From positions 434,001-498,000 of the forward strand of contig JARULA010000001.1 in NCBI GenBank assembly GCA_029688995.1: DNA of 64,000 nt, written 5' to 3'. Positions 46,575 through 56,319 of this stretch are shown piece by piece (within the stretch, counting starts at the first letter, position 1; each line of letters opens with the position of its first letter). The stretch comes from Marinilabiliaceae bacterium ANBcel2. GTDB taxonomy: Bacteria > Bacteroidota > Bacteroidia > Bacteroidales > Marinilabiliaceae. Below the pieces are notes generated by a model. That model was not told where the DNA came from. It searched no databases and saw nothing but the letters and a program-made list of their open reading frames with translations. The position numbers and the translations under genes were made by a program.

Positions 46575-47975
46575 ATGAAAACCCGCAGCCAGTTAAAAAA
46601 AGAGCAGGATAGACTCCTTAAAATATTGCAAAATGTTACTCCGCTAATCAAAAAATATCCAAATGTCAAGGAGATAGGCATAGGTATTAAGGAAAAAAAT
46701 GGAGAGTTAACAAAAGAGCTCTGCATTAAAATAGTTGTTTCTGAAAAAATTAAAAAAGAGAATCTTAATAATCGCGATATAATTCCCTCTCACATAGAGG
46801 GTGTTGTTACTGATATAACAGAAGAGGAAGATAAAGTGCCACTGTGCAACTCAGTTGACAAAAAAATTTACCGTCCGGTTATAGGAGGAGTAATGATTAA
46901 CAATATAAAAAATGGGAACAGCACACGTGGATTTGGAACACTTGGATGTTTTGCAAAAAGAAATAGCGATCAAAGCTGGGTTCTTTTAAGCAACCATCAT
47001 GTTCTCTACTCATCTAAAGGTGAAGATAACGATCTTATTGGGCAGCCCTGGGTTAGGGAGTCGTTATGTCAAAAGCCTAATATAATTGCATCAAACTGTA
47101 AAGGAGATCTCGCAACAGATAGTGCAATTGCCGTTATAAACGATCAAACAGAAATTTCAAACTCAATAGCAGAAGTTGGCAATATAAAAAACGGAGCTAC
47201 AGCTCAACCGGTTATAGCAGAACAAGTTATTAAAAGAGGTGCAAGAACAAAATTGACCAAAGGTGTTGTAACATTTTACAATCCAACAAAAAAAGAGATC
47301 ACAATAACAGCAGATAAAAATTATAGAGTGTTTGCCTATTACGGAGACTCTGGGTCGGTGATAATTAATAGTAACAATGAGATAACAGCACTCCTTTTTG
47401 CAGGGAGCAGATTCTCTGATAAAATATATGCAAAAGAGATATCAGCAGTAGAAAAAGCTCTCGATATAACTATAACAACTACAAAAAACTGCTTTGGTCA
47501 AAAAAGTGACGCTAACAAAGATGAGATATACCATGAGCTACACTTCGAATGCGACACTCACCCTACAACTCACTGGCCGGCATCACTTTCAAAACATTTA
47601 AAAGAGGTAAAAAACGGCTCTCTCTTTTTAAAAATAATATCACAACATGAAAAAGAGATATTCTCATTAATCAATAATAACAGAGCTGTTATTCGTACAT
47701 GGCAAATTAAAGAGGGCCCTGCTTTTATACGAGCTATAGGAGAATGTGTAAATAATGTAAATCAAGATATACCTCAAGATATAAACAGTGTATCACTTTA
47801 CAATCTTATTATAAGCATGGCAGCTGTACTGGAAGAAAATTGCAGCAGCTCCCTTAAAAAAGATATTCAAAAATATAGCCCCCCCTTTTTAGATATAATT
47901 TATAAATCAAAAAATTTAAAAGAGTTTATTGCAGCAGTAGAAAAAGCAAAATGTCCGGATGATTCATCCAATTAA
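46575..47975 (+). CDS. Trypsin-like serine protease, NAL1-like, with unknown C-terminal domain
   Basis: A 466-residue protein without a clear signal peptide. Residues about 100-300 look like a trypsin-fold protease: WVLLSNHHVLYSS (His142), GDLATDSAIAVI (Asp182) and YYGDSGSVII (Ser259) would form the triad in the expected order. The short strands before the Ser (RGARTKLTKGVVTFYN) and the N-terminal VKEIGIGIKEKNGEL, a 'correct processing' type domain of about 80 residues, resemble the plant NAL1-like bacterial proteases. The last 150 residues are helical (LHFECDTHPTTHWPASLSKH onwards) and match nothing I know; such a tail may bind partners or targets. Neighbours (pyrF, DUF2851, meaB) give no hint of role. 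Substrate unknown. Confidence 0.65.
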   Translation: MKTRSQLKKEQDRLLKILQNVTPLIKKYPNVKEIGIGIKEKNGELTKELCIKIVVSEKIKKENLNNRDIIPSHIEGVVTDITEEEDKVPLCNSVDKKIYRPVIGGVMINNIKNGNSTRGFGTLGCFAKRNSDQSWVLLSNHHVLYSSKGEDNDLIGQPWVRESLCQKPNIIASNCKGDLATDSAIAVINDQTEISNSIAEVGNIKNGATAQPVIAEQVIKRGARTKLTKGVVTFYNPTKKEITITADKNYRVFAYYGDSGSVIINSNNEITALLFAGSRFSDKIYAKEISAVEKALDITITTTKNCFGQKSDANKDEIYHELHFECDTHPTTHWPASLSKHLKEVKNGSLFLKIISQHEKEIFSLINNNRAVIRTWQIKEGPAFIRAIGECVNNVNQDIPQDINSVSLYNLIISMAAVLEENCSSSLKKDIQKYSPPFLDIIYKSKNLKEFIAAVEKAKCPDDSSN

Positions 47976-48001
47976 GACCAATATCATTTAACTGTTTTAA
48001 A

Positions 48002-49279
48002 ATGATAGAAAACTTTCTGCATTATATCTGGAAAAAAAGATTATACAAAACCGGAAGTCATCAAACTGTTAATGGTGAACCTCTTGATATAATAGATCCC
48101 GGAACTGAAAACATTGATGCCGGACCAGATTTTTTTAATGCAAAAGTTAAAATTGGAAACACCACGTGGGCAGGAAATATTGAAATACATAAAAAGGCGT
48201 CCGATTGGTTTAAACATTATCACCATAAAAATGAAGATTTCAATAATGTTATTCTCCATGTAGTGTGTGAATATGACACAAGGGTATTCAATTACAATAA
48301 TATTGAAATTCCAGCCTGGATAATACCCTATGATATCACCGACATGTATAATCATCAAAAGCTCTTTAAAGAGCAGTTATGGCTGCCCTGTTCTAACAAA
48401 ATTGATACTATAGAACCAATAATAATTGATCAATGGTTAGAGATAATGTTAAAAGAGAAGCTTGCAGCTAAAAGCAGTAAAATAAAGCTACTATTAGAGA
48501 AAACCATAAATGACTGGAATGAAGTTTTTTATATATTACTGGTTAGAAATTTTGGATTTGGGCTTAACAGTGAGCCTTTTGAACAATTGGCACGAAAAAC
48601 ACCCTGGAGAGTTGTAGCAAAAAACAGTGATAATTTAATACGCCTTGAAGCACTCTTTTTAGGACAAGCCGGCTTTTTAAATAAAATAACCCCCGATGAT
48701 AAATACACCGACAAGTTATTAGCTGAATATAACTATCTCTCAAAAAAGTATGCACTTACACCTTTAAAAAAGCATCACTGGAAATTTTTGCGACTGCGAC
48801 CATCAAATTTTCCGACTGTCAGACTGGTACAAATGGCTTCACTCTTTTATAAGCAGAGGGTTAATTTAACTCAGGTTATATCAAAAAAAAGTAGTAATGA
48901 GTTACTATCTCTTCTTGAATCTTCACCAAAAGGATACTGGGAAGATCATTATATACCGGATATTTTAGCTTCACAAAAAGAGAAAAATTTGGGAAAGACC
49001 TCGCGTAAATTAATTATAATAAACACATTAATACCTATAACATATGCCTATGGTGAATTGCGCGCTCTACATGATTTAAAAAAGAAAGCGCTTACTTGGC
49101 TTAAAGAGTTACCCTGTGAAGAGAACAGTATTATAACAAAATGGAAAAGCCTTGGATTAAATCCGCAAAATGCTGCAGATAGTCAGGCTTTAATATATCT
49201 ACGACAAAAATATTGTAAAACAAAACAGTGTTATAAGTGCAAAATAGGACAAATGGTTATATCTAAATTCCCGGTTTAA
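48002..49279 (+). CDS. DUF2851 family protein
   Basis: A 425-residue soluble protein matching the DUF2851 pattern, found mainly in Bacteroidetes: MIENFLHYIWKKRLY at the start, DIIDPGTENIDAGPDFFNAK, WAGNIEIHKKASDWFKH, NNVILHVVCEYD and near the end LIYLRQKYCKTKQCYKCKIG with clustered cysteines. The first third (about 1-110) has the look of a nuclease-like beta-alpha fold with conserved Asp, Glu and His, but no activity is established. The four-cysteine end could hold a metal. It starts 26 bp after the protease gene. Confidence 0.85.
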   Translation: MIENFLHYIWKKRLYKTGSHQTVNGEPLDIIDPGTENIDAGPDFFNAKVKIGNTTWAGNIEIHKKASDWFKHYHHKNEDFNNVILHVVCEYDTRVFNYNNIEIPAWIIPYDITDMYNHQKLFKEQLWLPCSNKIDTIEPIIIDQWLEIMLKEKLAAKSSKIKLLLEKTINDWNEVFYILLVRNFGFGLNSEPFEQLARKTPWRVVAKNSDNLIRLEALFLGQAGFLNKITPDDKYTDKLLAEYNYLSKKYALTPLKKHHWKFLRLRPSNFPTVRLVQMASLFYKQRVNLTQVISKKSSNELLSLLESSPKGYWEDHYIPDILASQKEKNLGKTSRKLIIINTLIPITYAYGELRALHDLKKKALTWLKELPCEENSIITKWKSLGLNPQNAADSQALIYLRQKYCKTKQCYKCKIGQMVISKFPV

Positions 49280-49368
49280 AGAGAAAACGATTATATATAA
49301 TTTATTAACACCAAATCAGCGATGTTTTTATTAAATTTGTCTATGCATTTAATCAATATTTATAAAAT

Positions 49369-50484
49369 ATGCACTTTAACAAAAACAGGAATCATATAGA
49401 AGATCATAATAGCTATAAAGGTTTATCAATAAATAAAGGCGAAGATCAAACTCCTTCTCTAAATCCCGATGCTGCAAAAAAATTTTTATCAAAAAAGAGA
49501 AAAGATTTAACCTTAAAAGAGTATGTTGATGGCATTTTAAGTGGAAATATTACCATATTAAGTCGTGCTGTCACATTAATTGAGAGTTCCCTGCCCAGCC
49601 ACCGGGAGATGGCTCAAAAAATTATAATGGAGTGTTTACCATATTCAGGAAAGTCGGTGAGATTAGGCATTACCGGTGTCCCCGGTGCCGGTAAAAGCAC
49701 GTTTATAGAAGCACTTGGCTCACACCTCATTAACCAGGGATCAAAACTGGCTGTTTTAGCAATTGATCCCAGCAGTGAAAAGACAAAAGGAAGTATATTG
49801 GGTGATAAAACACGAATGGAGAGACTCTCATCAATGGAAGGTGCATACATTCGCCCTTCACCTTCGGCAGGATCACTTGGGGGAGTTGCACGAAAAACAC
49901 GGGAAACGATTATTCTTTGCGAGGCAGCAGGGTATGATAACATCTTTATTGAGACTGTAGGTGTTGGACAGAGTGAAACTGCAGTGCACTCAATGGTTGA
50001 TTTCTTTTTGCTTATTCTTATTGCAGGTGCAGGTGATGAACTACAGGGTATTAAAAGAGGGATTATGGAGATGGCCGACGGCATTGCAATTAATAAAGCC
50101 GACGGAGAAAACATAAAAAAAGCAGAGCTGGCAAAATCTCAATACAGCAATGCCCTGCACCTTTTCCCTCCCTCCCCTTCAAGCTGGGCTCCAAAAGTAG
50201 AAACTTGTTCATCTTTATCCTCGTCAGGGGTCGCTGATGTTTGGAAAATGGTAATGGAATATGTTACTTTAACACGTAAAAATAACTATTTTGAACAAAA
50301 CAGAAGAGAGCAATCTCAATACTGGATGTATGAATCAATTAATGAAGCGTTAAAAGAGAACTTTTACCAAAACAGTGAAATCAAAGAAAGGTTAAAAGAA
50401 CTCGAAAAATTGGTGGTAAACGGAAAAATAAGTTCATTTGAAGCAGCAGGAACACTACTTGAAAAATATTTTAAAATCAAATAA
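49369..50484 (+). CDS. meaB: MeaB-type GTPase for methylmalonyl-CoA mutase
   Basis: A 371-residue G3E-family GTPase (MeaB/ArgK) that protects and reloads the adenosylcobalamin-dependent methylmalonyl-CoA mutase. The P-loop GITGVPGAGKSTFIEALG (about 102-120), LAVLAIDPSSEKTKGSILGD, the IETVGVGQSE switch and the NKAD specificity motif (INKADGEN) are present. No mutase gene lies in this window; in this phylum the mutase is part of the propionate/succinate pathway, so it should be elsewhere in the genome. The N-terminal extension of about 60 residues is a little longer than in the shortest family members. Confidence 0.95.
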   Translation: MHFNKNRNHIEDHNSYKGLSINKGEDQTPSLNPDAAKKFLSKKRKDLTLKEYVDGILSGNITILSRAVTLIESSLPSHREMAQKIIMECLPYSGKSVRLGITGVPGAGKSTFIEALGSHLINQGSKLAVLAIDPSSEKTKGSILGDKTRMERLSSMEGAYIRPSPSAGSLGGVARKTRETIILCEAAGYDNIFIETVGVGQSETAVHSMVDFFLLILIAGAGDELQGIKRGIMEMADGIAINKADGENIKKAELAKSQYSNALHLFPPSPSSWAPKVETCSSLSSSGVADVWKMVMEYVTLTRKNNYFEQNRREQSQYWMYESINEALKENFYQNSEIKERLKELEKLVVNGKISSFEAAGTLLEKYFKIK

Positions 50485-50545
50485 ACACCTGAAATCTAAC
50501 TGATAAATCTATTCAGGTATATTTTTAATACAAACAAACATAACA

Positions 50546-51646
50546 ATGATGAAGAAATTATTATTTGGTCTGGCTTTTATCGGATTAATCACAGCATGTT
50601 CTACCGACAGCTATAAAATCACAGGATCTTTTGAAGATGCAGAGTCAGGCACAGTTTATTTACGTAAAATTGAACAAACCGGACCTGTAGATGTGGATAC
50701 TGCCATTATAGAAAACGGTTCATTTACATTTGAAGGTTCAGTTGAGCATCCTGAGCTACATCTTCTATACTATGAAGATAATCAGGCTCCTGTAGTTTTC
50801 TTTCTTGAAAACGCTAATATAACAATCAAAGCTGTTACAACCGACACCGAAAATGCTGAGATATCGGGATCAAGGTTATCAACTCTATTTCAAAAGTTCA
50901 ATGATGATGTCCCTCACATGGAAAAAGTTGAAAGTATGAGAGAAGAGTTTTTTCAAGCACAAAACGAGGGAGATCAGGCTACAATGGAGAGCATAATGGC
51001 CGATATGGAAGTGATTGTAGAAGATCAAAATCAATACTATAAAGATTTTGTGAAAGATAACAGTGATAATGCTCTGGGTGCATTTCTTGCTCTTAACATG
51101 GCGCAAGCAATGACAATGGAAGAGCTTGAAGAGGTGGTAACTGAATTAAGCAATAATTTAGAAGATCACCCCTATGTAATACAGCTTAAAGAGATGATGG
51201 CACCAATGCAGGCTCAGCAAGCAATGGAAGAGAGTCTTAATATAGGGAGCGAAGCACCGGGTTTTACATTAACTGATCTGGATGGTAACGAAGTAAATCT
51301 TGATGATTTTCGCGGAAAATATGTTTTTGTTGACTTTTGGGCAGCATGGTGCAGACCATGTCGTGAAGAGAACCCTGTATTAAAGCAAGCTTACGACCGA
51401 TTTGGAGGTGAGCAGTTTGAAATAGTAGGAGTATCTCTTGATGAAGAAGAAGCCGACTGGCGCGAAGCTGTTGAAGAAGATCAAATTAACTGGACTCAGT
51501 TACATGACCCAACCGGAGTTGTTGCTGAAAGCTATGCAGTACAATCTATACCAAACACATGGCTTTTGGATAAAGATGGCAATATTATGGAAAAGCAAAT
51601 TAAGGGTGAAGAGCTTATTGAAACATTAGAAGAGCTTTTGAATTAA
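50546..51646 (+). CDS. TlpA-like thiol-disulfide oxidoreductase lipoprotein
   Basis: A 366-residue exported protein with a lipobox (FIGLITACSTD, Cys about 18). Residues about 22-120 form a DUF4369-type beta domain (YKITGSFEDAESGTVYLRKI) common in Bacteroidetes thioredoxin-like proteins. A helical middle follows (about 125-230, rich in Glu and Met). The C-terminal AhpC/TSA-thioredoxin domain (about 235-366) has the redox site FWAAWCRPCREENP (Cys269 and Cys272) and the cis-proline in SIPNTWLLD. It probably reduces or exchanges disulfides in the periplasm. A terminator follows. Confidence 0.92.
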   Translation: MMKKLLFGLAFIGLITACSTDSYKITGSFEDAESGTVYLRKIEQTGPVDVDTAIIENGSFTFEGSVEHPELHLLYYEDNQAPVVFFLENANITIKAVTTDTENAEISGSRLSTLFQKFNDDVPHMEKVESMREEFFQAQNEGDQATMESIMADMEVIVEDQNQYYKDFVKDNSDNALGAFLALNMAQAMTMEELEEVVTELSNNLEDHPYVIQLKEMMAPMQAQQAMEESLNIGSEAPGFTLTDLDGNEVNLDDFRGKYVFVDFWAAWCRPCREENPVLKQAYDRFGGEQFEIVGVSLDEEEADWREAVEEDQINWTQLHDPTGVVAESYAVQSIPNTWLLDKDGNIMEKQIKGEELIETLEELLN

Positions 51647-51671
51647 GCTTTTATTAACTAAAAAAGAAAAG

Positions 51672-51715
51672 AGCGGATAATATTTAGCACCAGCTAATTT
51701 ATTATCCGCTTTTTT
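51672..51715 (+). terminator. Rho-independent terminator
   Basis: An 11-bp stem (AGCGGATAATA with TATTATCCGCT) with extra inner pairing (TTAGC with GCTAA), followed by a T run. Confidence 0.88.
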
Positions 51716-51839
51716 ATTTAAAAAATATAACAATGTAGTAAACAGCTAACAGGCTATCCAGTACAAGTAATCTTAATTTAAACCCCTTACAAATAAGATT
51801 ATTTTATATAAAATGATTTTTTTAAATAAAAAAAGCGAA

Positions 51840-51847
51840 TAATTTTG
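51840..51847 (+). promoter_or_regulatory. Candidate -7 box of the ferredoxin gene
   Basis: TAATTTTG matches TAnnTTTG and lies 33 bp before the ferredoxin start. Confidence 0.4.
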
Positions 51848-51868
51848 TTGTTAAGTAATAACCTTTAA

Positions 51869-52048
<180 letters not shown>

Positions 52049-52080
52049 ACCAAAAAATCTGTTTTCACAGTTAAAAGATT

Positions 52081-52114
52081 AAAGGGGAGCCCATAAATTG
52101 ATGCTCCCTTTTTT
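52081..52114 (+). terminator. Terminator after the ferredoxin gene
   Basis: GGGAGC with inner CAT pairs with ATG plus GCTCCC, followed by a run of six T. Confidence 0.85.
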
Positions 52115-52146
52115 ATTTTTTTATAACCAGACTATTAATATGAAAA

Positions 52147-52176
52147 AAAGTGGGGTTGTATAAACAGCCCCACTTT
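52147..52176 (-). terminator. Terminator of the minus-strand exported-protein cluster
   Basis: On the minus strand a 13-bp stem (AAAGTGGGGCTGT with ACAACCCCACTTT, one G-U pair) with a 4-nt loop is followed by a T run. It ends the cluster that begins beyond the right edge. Confidence 0.85.
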
Positions 52177-52209
52177 AAATTCTAATACAATTGTATTATC
52201 AAAATATCA

Positions 52210-53595
52210 CTACTTTATAATAACAACCTCACTAAACTGTAAACCATTTATATCCTCACCACGAATAATAAAAGTACCGGTTAAATCGGCCACATTAACA
52301 GAAGTGGTATTTCTCTCTAAAGCTACTCTTTGACCAGTAACATTAAAAATCTCAACAAAACTCATCTCTACAGAGAAGTTAACAACATCTGTAGCAGGAT
52401 TAGGATAAATTGAGGCATTGCTCTCATACTCGGGAGTAGAAATAAATGTCTCCAAATCATCAGCAGTTACTTTATATGCAGCAATACCATTATTAGGAGC
52501 CATATAGTATACAACAGCACTATTATCAGGTAAAATATCAAGCGCCATTGGATATCCATGACTGGCATTAGAATCATCGCCGGTACCAATTTCCGGGAAT
52601 GTGCCATAATACTCAGCATTTTCCAAAGACCCATCTATCATCTCAAATAACTGAAATGCCATTTTGGGATCATGAGTCCAGTTAGTAGCAGCGGCTGCAA
52701 TAAACTCACGATTGTTAATTTCAAAATATACAACTCCTCCGGCTCCTTCACTGGTTGTTCTTACAGCCTCTTCATCATCTGAAAATGTAGTAAGCAAATT
52801 TCCCTCCATATCTGCAATAAGAGTATGGATACCATGACCATTAATAGCAAAAGCATTATCATTAATAGGATAAGCCATAGCAGCAAAACTCAAATTTACA
52901 GGTCCTTCACTTGCAGGAATTGCTTCCTGGAGCTCTATTACAACAGGATCATCTTCAAACTGATTATCGGTAATATTCCAGCGAGTCACAAAAGGAGAGG
53001 ATGATACTCCGGCAAGCATATATCCATCATTTAAATCACCATAAAAAGTTATATGATCTCCCAAACGGTTAAAAGGAAACTCCTCATCTCTATCAACATT
53101 TTCCCACTCTATTAAGGTTTCAACATCATGAGTAGCAGGATCAACTGAATAAACCTTAAAATGTCCTGAAGGCTCCTCAGTATCCTCATCAATTGACTGA
53201 GTATTGGTGGCAAGATTAGAGATCAGCAACATACCACAATCTGTTGATGATATGCCATTAAGAGCAAATGTACCCCCAGATACATCCTCACCAGAAAAAG
53301 TAATTGTCTCAGCCTCAATCTGATTTCCAGTTTCAGCATCTAAAACTACAATACTAATACCATCTTTACGAGAAGCAATGTAAATCTTTCCATCCATATG
53401 AGTCATAGCTCTTTCAGTAGTACCACCCATCCATGAAGGCGCACTGGCATAAACAAACTCATCCCAATCAGGATCATACTCTCCGTCACCGGCCTGTCCA
53501 TGATGCCAAAGCTCTTCCACTTCAACTGTGGGAGTCTCAGCAAAAGCCAAACTAAAGGCAAAAAATCCAATAAATAACAAAGTAAACTTTTTCAT
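52210..53595 (-). CDS. Secreted propeller-like protein with T9SS tail
   Basis: A 461-residue exported protein. I start it at the ATG at 53595, which gives a signal peptide MKKFTLLFIGFFAFSLAFAE; an upstream ATG adds nine residues of no clear use. The middle (about 25-370) has repeated short beta segments ending in phrases such as GKIYIASRKDGISIVVLDAE and GFHIHT-like GHGIHTLIADMEGN, which suggest a beta-propeller of six or seven blades. The last 75 residues (YPNPATDVVNFSVEMSFVEI onwards) are a T9SS type A sorting domain. No catalytic residues are evident. It is separated by 161 bp from the amidase gene upstream in the same direction and closes the cluster. It may bind glycans or stems in the surface complex. 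Confidence 0.7.
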   Translation of the reverse strand: MKKFTLLFIGFFAFSLAFAETPTVEVEELWHHGQAGDGEYDPDWDEFVYASAPSWMGGTTERAMTHMDGKIYIASRKDGISIVVLDAETGNQIEAETITFSGEDVSGGTFALNGISSTDCGMLLISNLATNTQSIDEDTEEPSGHFKVYSVDPATHDVETLIEWENVDRDEEFPFNRLGDHITFYGDLNDGYMLAGVSSSPFVTRWNITDNQFEDDPVVIELQEAIPASEGPVNLSFAAMAYPINDNAFAINGHGIHTLIADMEGNLLTTFSDDEEAVRTTSEGAGGVVYFEINNREFIAAAATNWTHDPKMAFQLFEMIDGSLENAEYYGTFPEIGTGDDSNASHGYPMALDILPDNSAVVYYMAPNNGIAAYKVTADDLETFISTPEYESNASIYPNPATDVVNFSVEMSFVEIFNVTGQRVALERNTTSVNVADLTGTFIIRGEDINGLQFSEVVIIK

Positions 53596-53756
53596 AACAT
53601 TTAAATTTAAATTAACAAACAAAACATTTTGTATGTTGTATTACACATTACTAATGTATAAAACATTTTCTATTTTATCCACACAAATTATATTTTTTTT
53701 ATTTATTAGTCAATAGTAGTCTATTGCAGCAATAAACTACTATTGACTAAAATAAA

Positions 53757-56285
53757 CTATTCAACAATTTGAATTTTAGAAGTAACCACCTCGTTAGTTG
53801 TAACAACTGTTACAACATACATTCCCTGAGAAAAACTGCTAACATCAATTTCAACATTATTAAGACTAAAAGAATTATTATAACGCAACTGTCCCATAAT
53901 ATCATAAATTCTTACCTCCTCAATAATCTCTTTAGATTCAATATTCAATACACTTTGCACCGGATTAGGATAAAATTTAACAGGTTTGGCCACCTCAATT
54001 TCAGGCACAGAAACATCAATATCTTTAGGCAAAATAAACCGCAAATTGTCAAAATATATTGTTCCTGATTCAGCTCCTTCTGAGGTAGAGCGAAAATGAA
54101 ATCCATCCAGGTAAAAATCTTCTCCATCTAACACACCATTTCCATTAACCCATCCATAAACAGGATCAACAGCAAGGTCAAATGCAACCCTTTTCCAACC
54201 CTTCCAGTCAACATTAACCCATTCTGTCCCTTCATACTGTCCATCGCCATCGTTAATCATTATTCTAAACTCAACCTGCGATCCATCCCCAAAAAGATAA
54301 ACCTCCAAAATGTCATCAGCATTAAATCTGTTAGAATTTTGTGCAGAACTTGGAGACAAATAGAGTCGAATATAGTGTCCACTGGTAGATTGATCCCACC
54401 CAAAGCTCAGCTCCATACTACCATCACTATCCAAAGAGTAGTTGGCAATATGAGAATTAAATGTGCGCCCTGTAATTTCAGTAACAATACCAGAAGTAGA
54501 ACCAGACTGCTGTGGTTCCCACCATCCGGTAATACTACTGTCGAAAGCATCTATTACAACAACATCTCCACGCTCCTCGGGCTTTTCAAAAACAAACTGA
54601 AAAGTTTTCTCATCAGTAACATTACCATAAGCATCTTCTAATCCGGCTGCCACTACAACCTCATAATCTCCCTCAACAGATAAATCCTCTTGAGGATAAA
54701 AGTGAATAACAGTAACATCACCTACTTCAATATGATCAACCAAACCTGATATCTCAACATTACCATCTAACGCAGTAAGGGTAACAGCATCATCGGAAAC
54801 AGTAGCTCCGGCAATAAATTCATCATACTCAAGACGTATTATAGGACGGTACTCAGAAACAACATATTCCGTCCCGGGAGTATGACTTATTAATTCAGGA
54901 GGCGTAGTATCTTCCTCGGCAGTGGTAAACTCCAATATATAATCTCCACCCTCATCACCATCACTATTACCATCCAAAAACTGACCGGTATTTAAATTTT
55001 TAGCAACACCTCCGTCAATGGTAATTGTATAATCGGTTAAAAATTGCAGATTCTCAAAAGATAGTATCAAAGTAAAATCATCTTTCCATTGAAAATTCAG
55101 TTCAATATCATTATCAATGGAAACACCATTTTCAACCGACTCCTGATCCATTTTTCTGCTAAACTCAATTTCAATATTACTACCGGGCATTAAACTTTCA
55201 AGTTCATCCTGAGGCGAAACAGATTTAACAGTTGCAGGTATAATACTGGTTAGCTCAACATCCAAAAAAGTAAGATTATCTGCTGTTCTTCCATTTGGAT
55301 CGGATAAAACCTCCACACTTCTGGTTTTACTCTGATAATAATCTGAACTAAAAGTAACCTCAACCTCCTCTAAAGGAGACAATCCGGATATCCAGTAAAA
55401 ACCATTACTCAATTGATCGGGATCATCTGAATAGTCTTGAAAAAGTGATTCATATGTATCGGTAACATAAACCTTTTCATCAATTTCAACCGTTATTCCA
55501 TTAATGGGCTTACCGGTATCTTCATCATAAATAATACCTGTAACAACACCTATCTCGGGTCTATCAATATCATGAAATTCCAAAAAAGATCTAAAAGCGG
55601 AGAGAGCCTCTAACTTTTTCCATTCAGAATTCAAGTTTAGACGCTGCTGATCGGGATTAGTATGAAAGCCTGCCTCACTCAGTAAAGAGGTCATATCGGT
55701 AGTACGATTTACATGCAGATATGGCCACTGATTTTGATGATGATGCTCAGCGCCTAAATAAAAAACTCTATCTGCAAAAAGTCCACGCCTATCAATTCTC
55801 ATCGCTCCGGTAAGATCATGATCCAGTATCTCTCCATAAGCAGCACCTCCTTGCGGATCCTTTTCAACCGTCTCTCCTTCACTTCGCCATCCGCCATATA
55901 ACATAAGAGTACTATTATTTTGAGGAGCACCTGCATCACTATGAATAGAATAATAAAAATCGGCTCCCAACTCATTGGCTAAATCGGTGCGACCTGAAAG
56001 AGATATATACTCATCATCGGTCGCCCGTGCCATATAAACCTCCTTTATATCAGTCTGACCTTCAAACATGTCACGTAATTCTAAAGCAACCTGCAAAACC
56101 TTTTCAGCTTCGGAGTAGTTATAGAGCCCCATATTTTCTTGTTGAGAATGCCCGGGATCAATAAAGAGAGTCCAGTCGTCCAGACCAGATATTTGTGGTT
56201 CATCATTACCATTTTCACAGATAGCGGAGAGTGAAAAAAAGAGAAATAGTATTATAGTAAGTAAAATTCTTATTGATATCATCAC
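53757..56285 (-). CDS. N-acetylmuramoyl-L-alanine amidase with Ig-like domains and T9SS tail
   Basis: An 842-residue exported amidase. The order is: signal peptide (about 1-23); Amidase_3 catalytic domain (about 38-235); a carboxypeptidase-regulatory-like domain (about 245-345); two Ig-like domains of the Big_5 type (about 350-570, KSVSPQDELESLMPGSNIEI); a carbohydrate-binding-like beta domain (about 575-755); and a T9SS type A tail (FYPNPVQSVLNIESKE). Zinc ligands are in FIDPGHSQQE (His46), the SEAEK helix (Glu59 or 61) and YYSIHSDAG (His115), and the catalytic Glu is in LLSEAGFHTNP (Glu204). It would cut the bond between MurNAc and the stem peptide. Such multi-domain, T9SS-exported forms act outside the cell, not on the cell's own division site. 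Confidence 0.88.
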   Translation of the reverse strand: MMISIRILLTIILFLFFSLSAICENGNDEPQISGLDDWTLFIDPGHSQQENMGLYNYSEAEKVLQVALELRDMFEGQTDIKEVYMARATDDEYISLSGRTDLANELGADFYYSIHSDAGAPQNNSTLMLYGGWRSEGETVEKDPQGGAAYGEILDHDLTGAMRIDRRGLFADRVFYLGAEHHHQNQWPYLHVNRTTDMTSLLSEAGFHTNPDQQRLNLNSEWKKLEALSAFRSFLEFHDIDRPEIGVVTGIIYDEDTGKPINGITVEIDEKVYVTDTYESLFQDYSDDPDQLSNGFYWISGLSPLEEVEVTFSSDYYQSKTRSVEVLSDPNGRTADNLTFLDVELTSIIPATVKSVSPQDELESLMPGSNIEIEFSRKMDQESVENGVSIDNDIELNFQWKDDFTLILSFENLQFLTDYTITIDGGVAKNLNTGQFLDGNSDGDEGGDYILEFTTAEEDTTPPELISHTPGTEYVVSEYRPIIRLEYDEFIAGATVSDDAVTLTALDGNVEISGLVDHIEVGDVTVIHFYPQEDLSVEGDYEVVVAAGLEDAYGNVTDEKTFQFVFEKPEERGDVVVIDAFDSSITGWWEPQQSGSTSGIVTEITGRTFNSHIANYSLDSDGSMELSFGWDQSTSGHYIRLYLSPSSAQNSNRFNADDILEVYLFGDGSQVEFRIMINDGDGQYEGTEWVNVDWKGWKRVAFDLAVDPVYGWVNGNGVLDGEDFYLDGFHFRSTSEGAESGTIYFDNLRFILPKDIDVSVPEIEVAKPVKFYPNPVQSVLNIESKEIIEEVRIYDIMGQLRYNNSFSLNNVEIDVSSFSQGMYVVTVVTTNEVVTSKIQIVE

Positions 56286-56319
56286 ATAAATATTTTGGCA
56301 TGTTTAACAAAAAAGCATA

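Noticed and set aside
49614-50114. A 166-codon minus-strand frame opposite meaB.
   Set aside because: It is the mirror of a strongly conserved GTPase gene and has the proline/serine-rich composition of a shadow frame.
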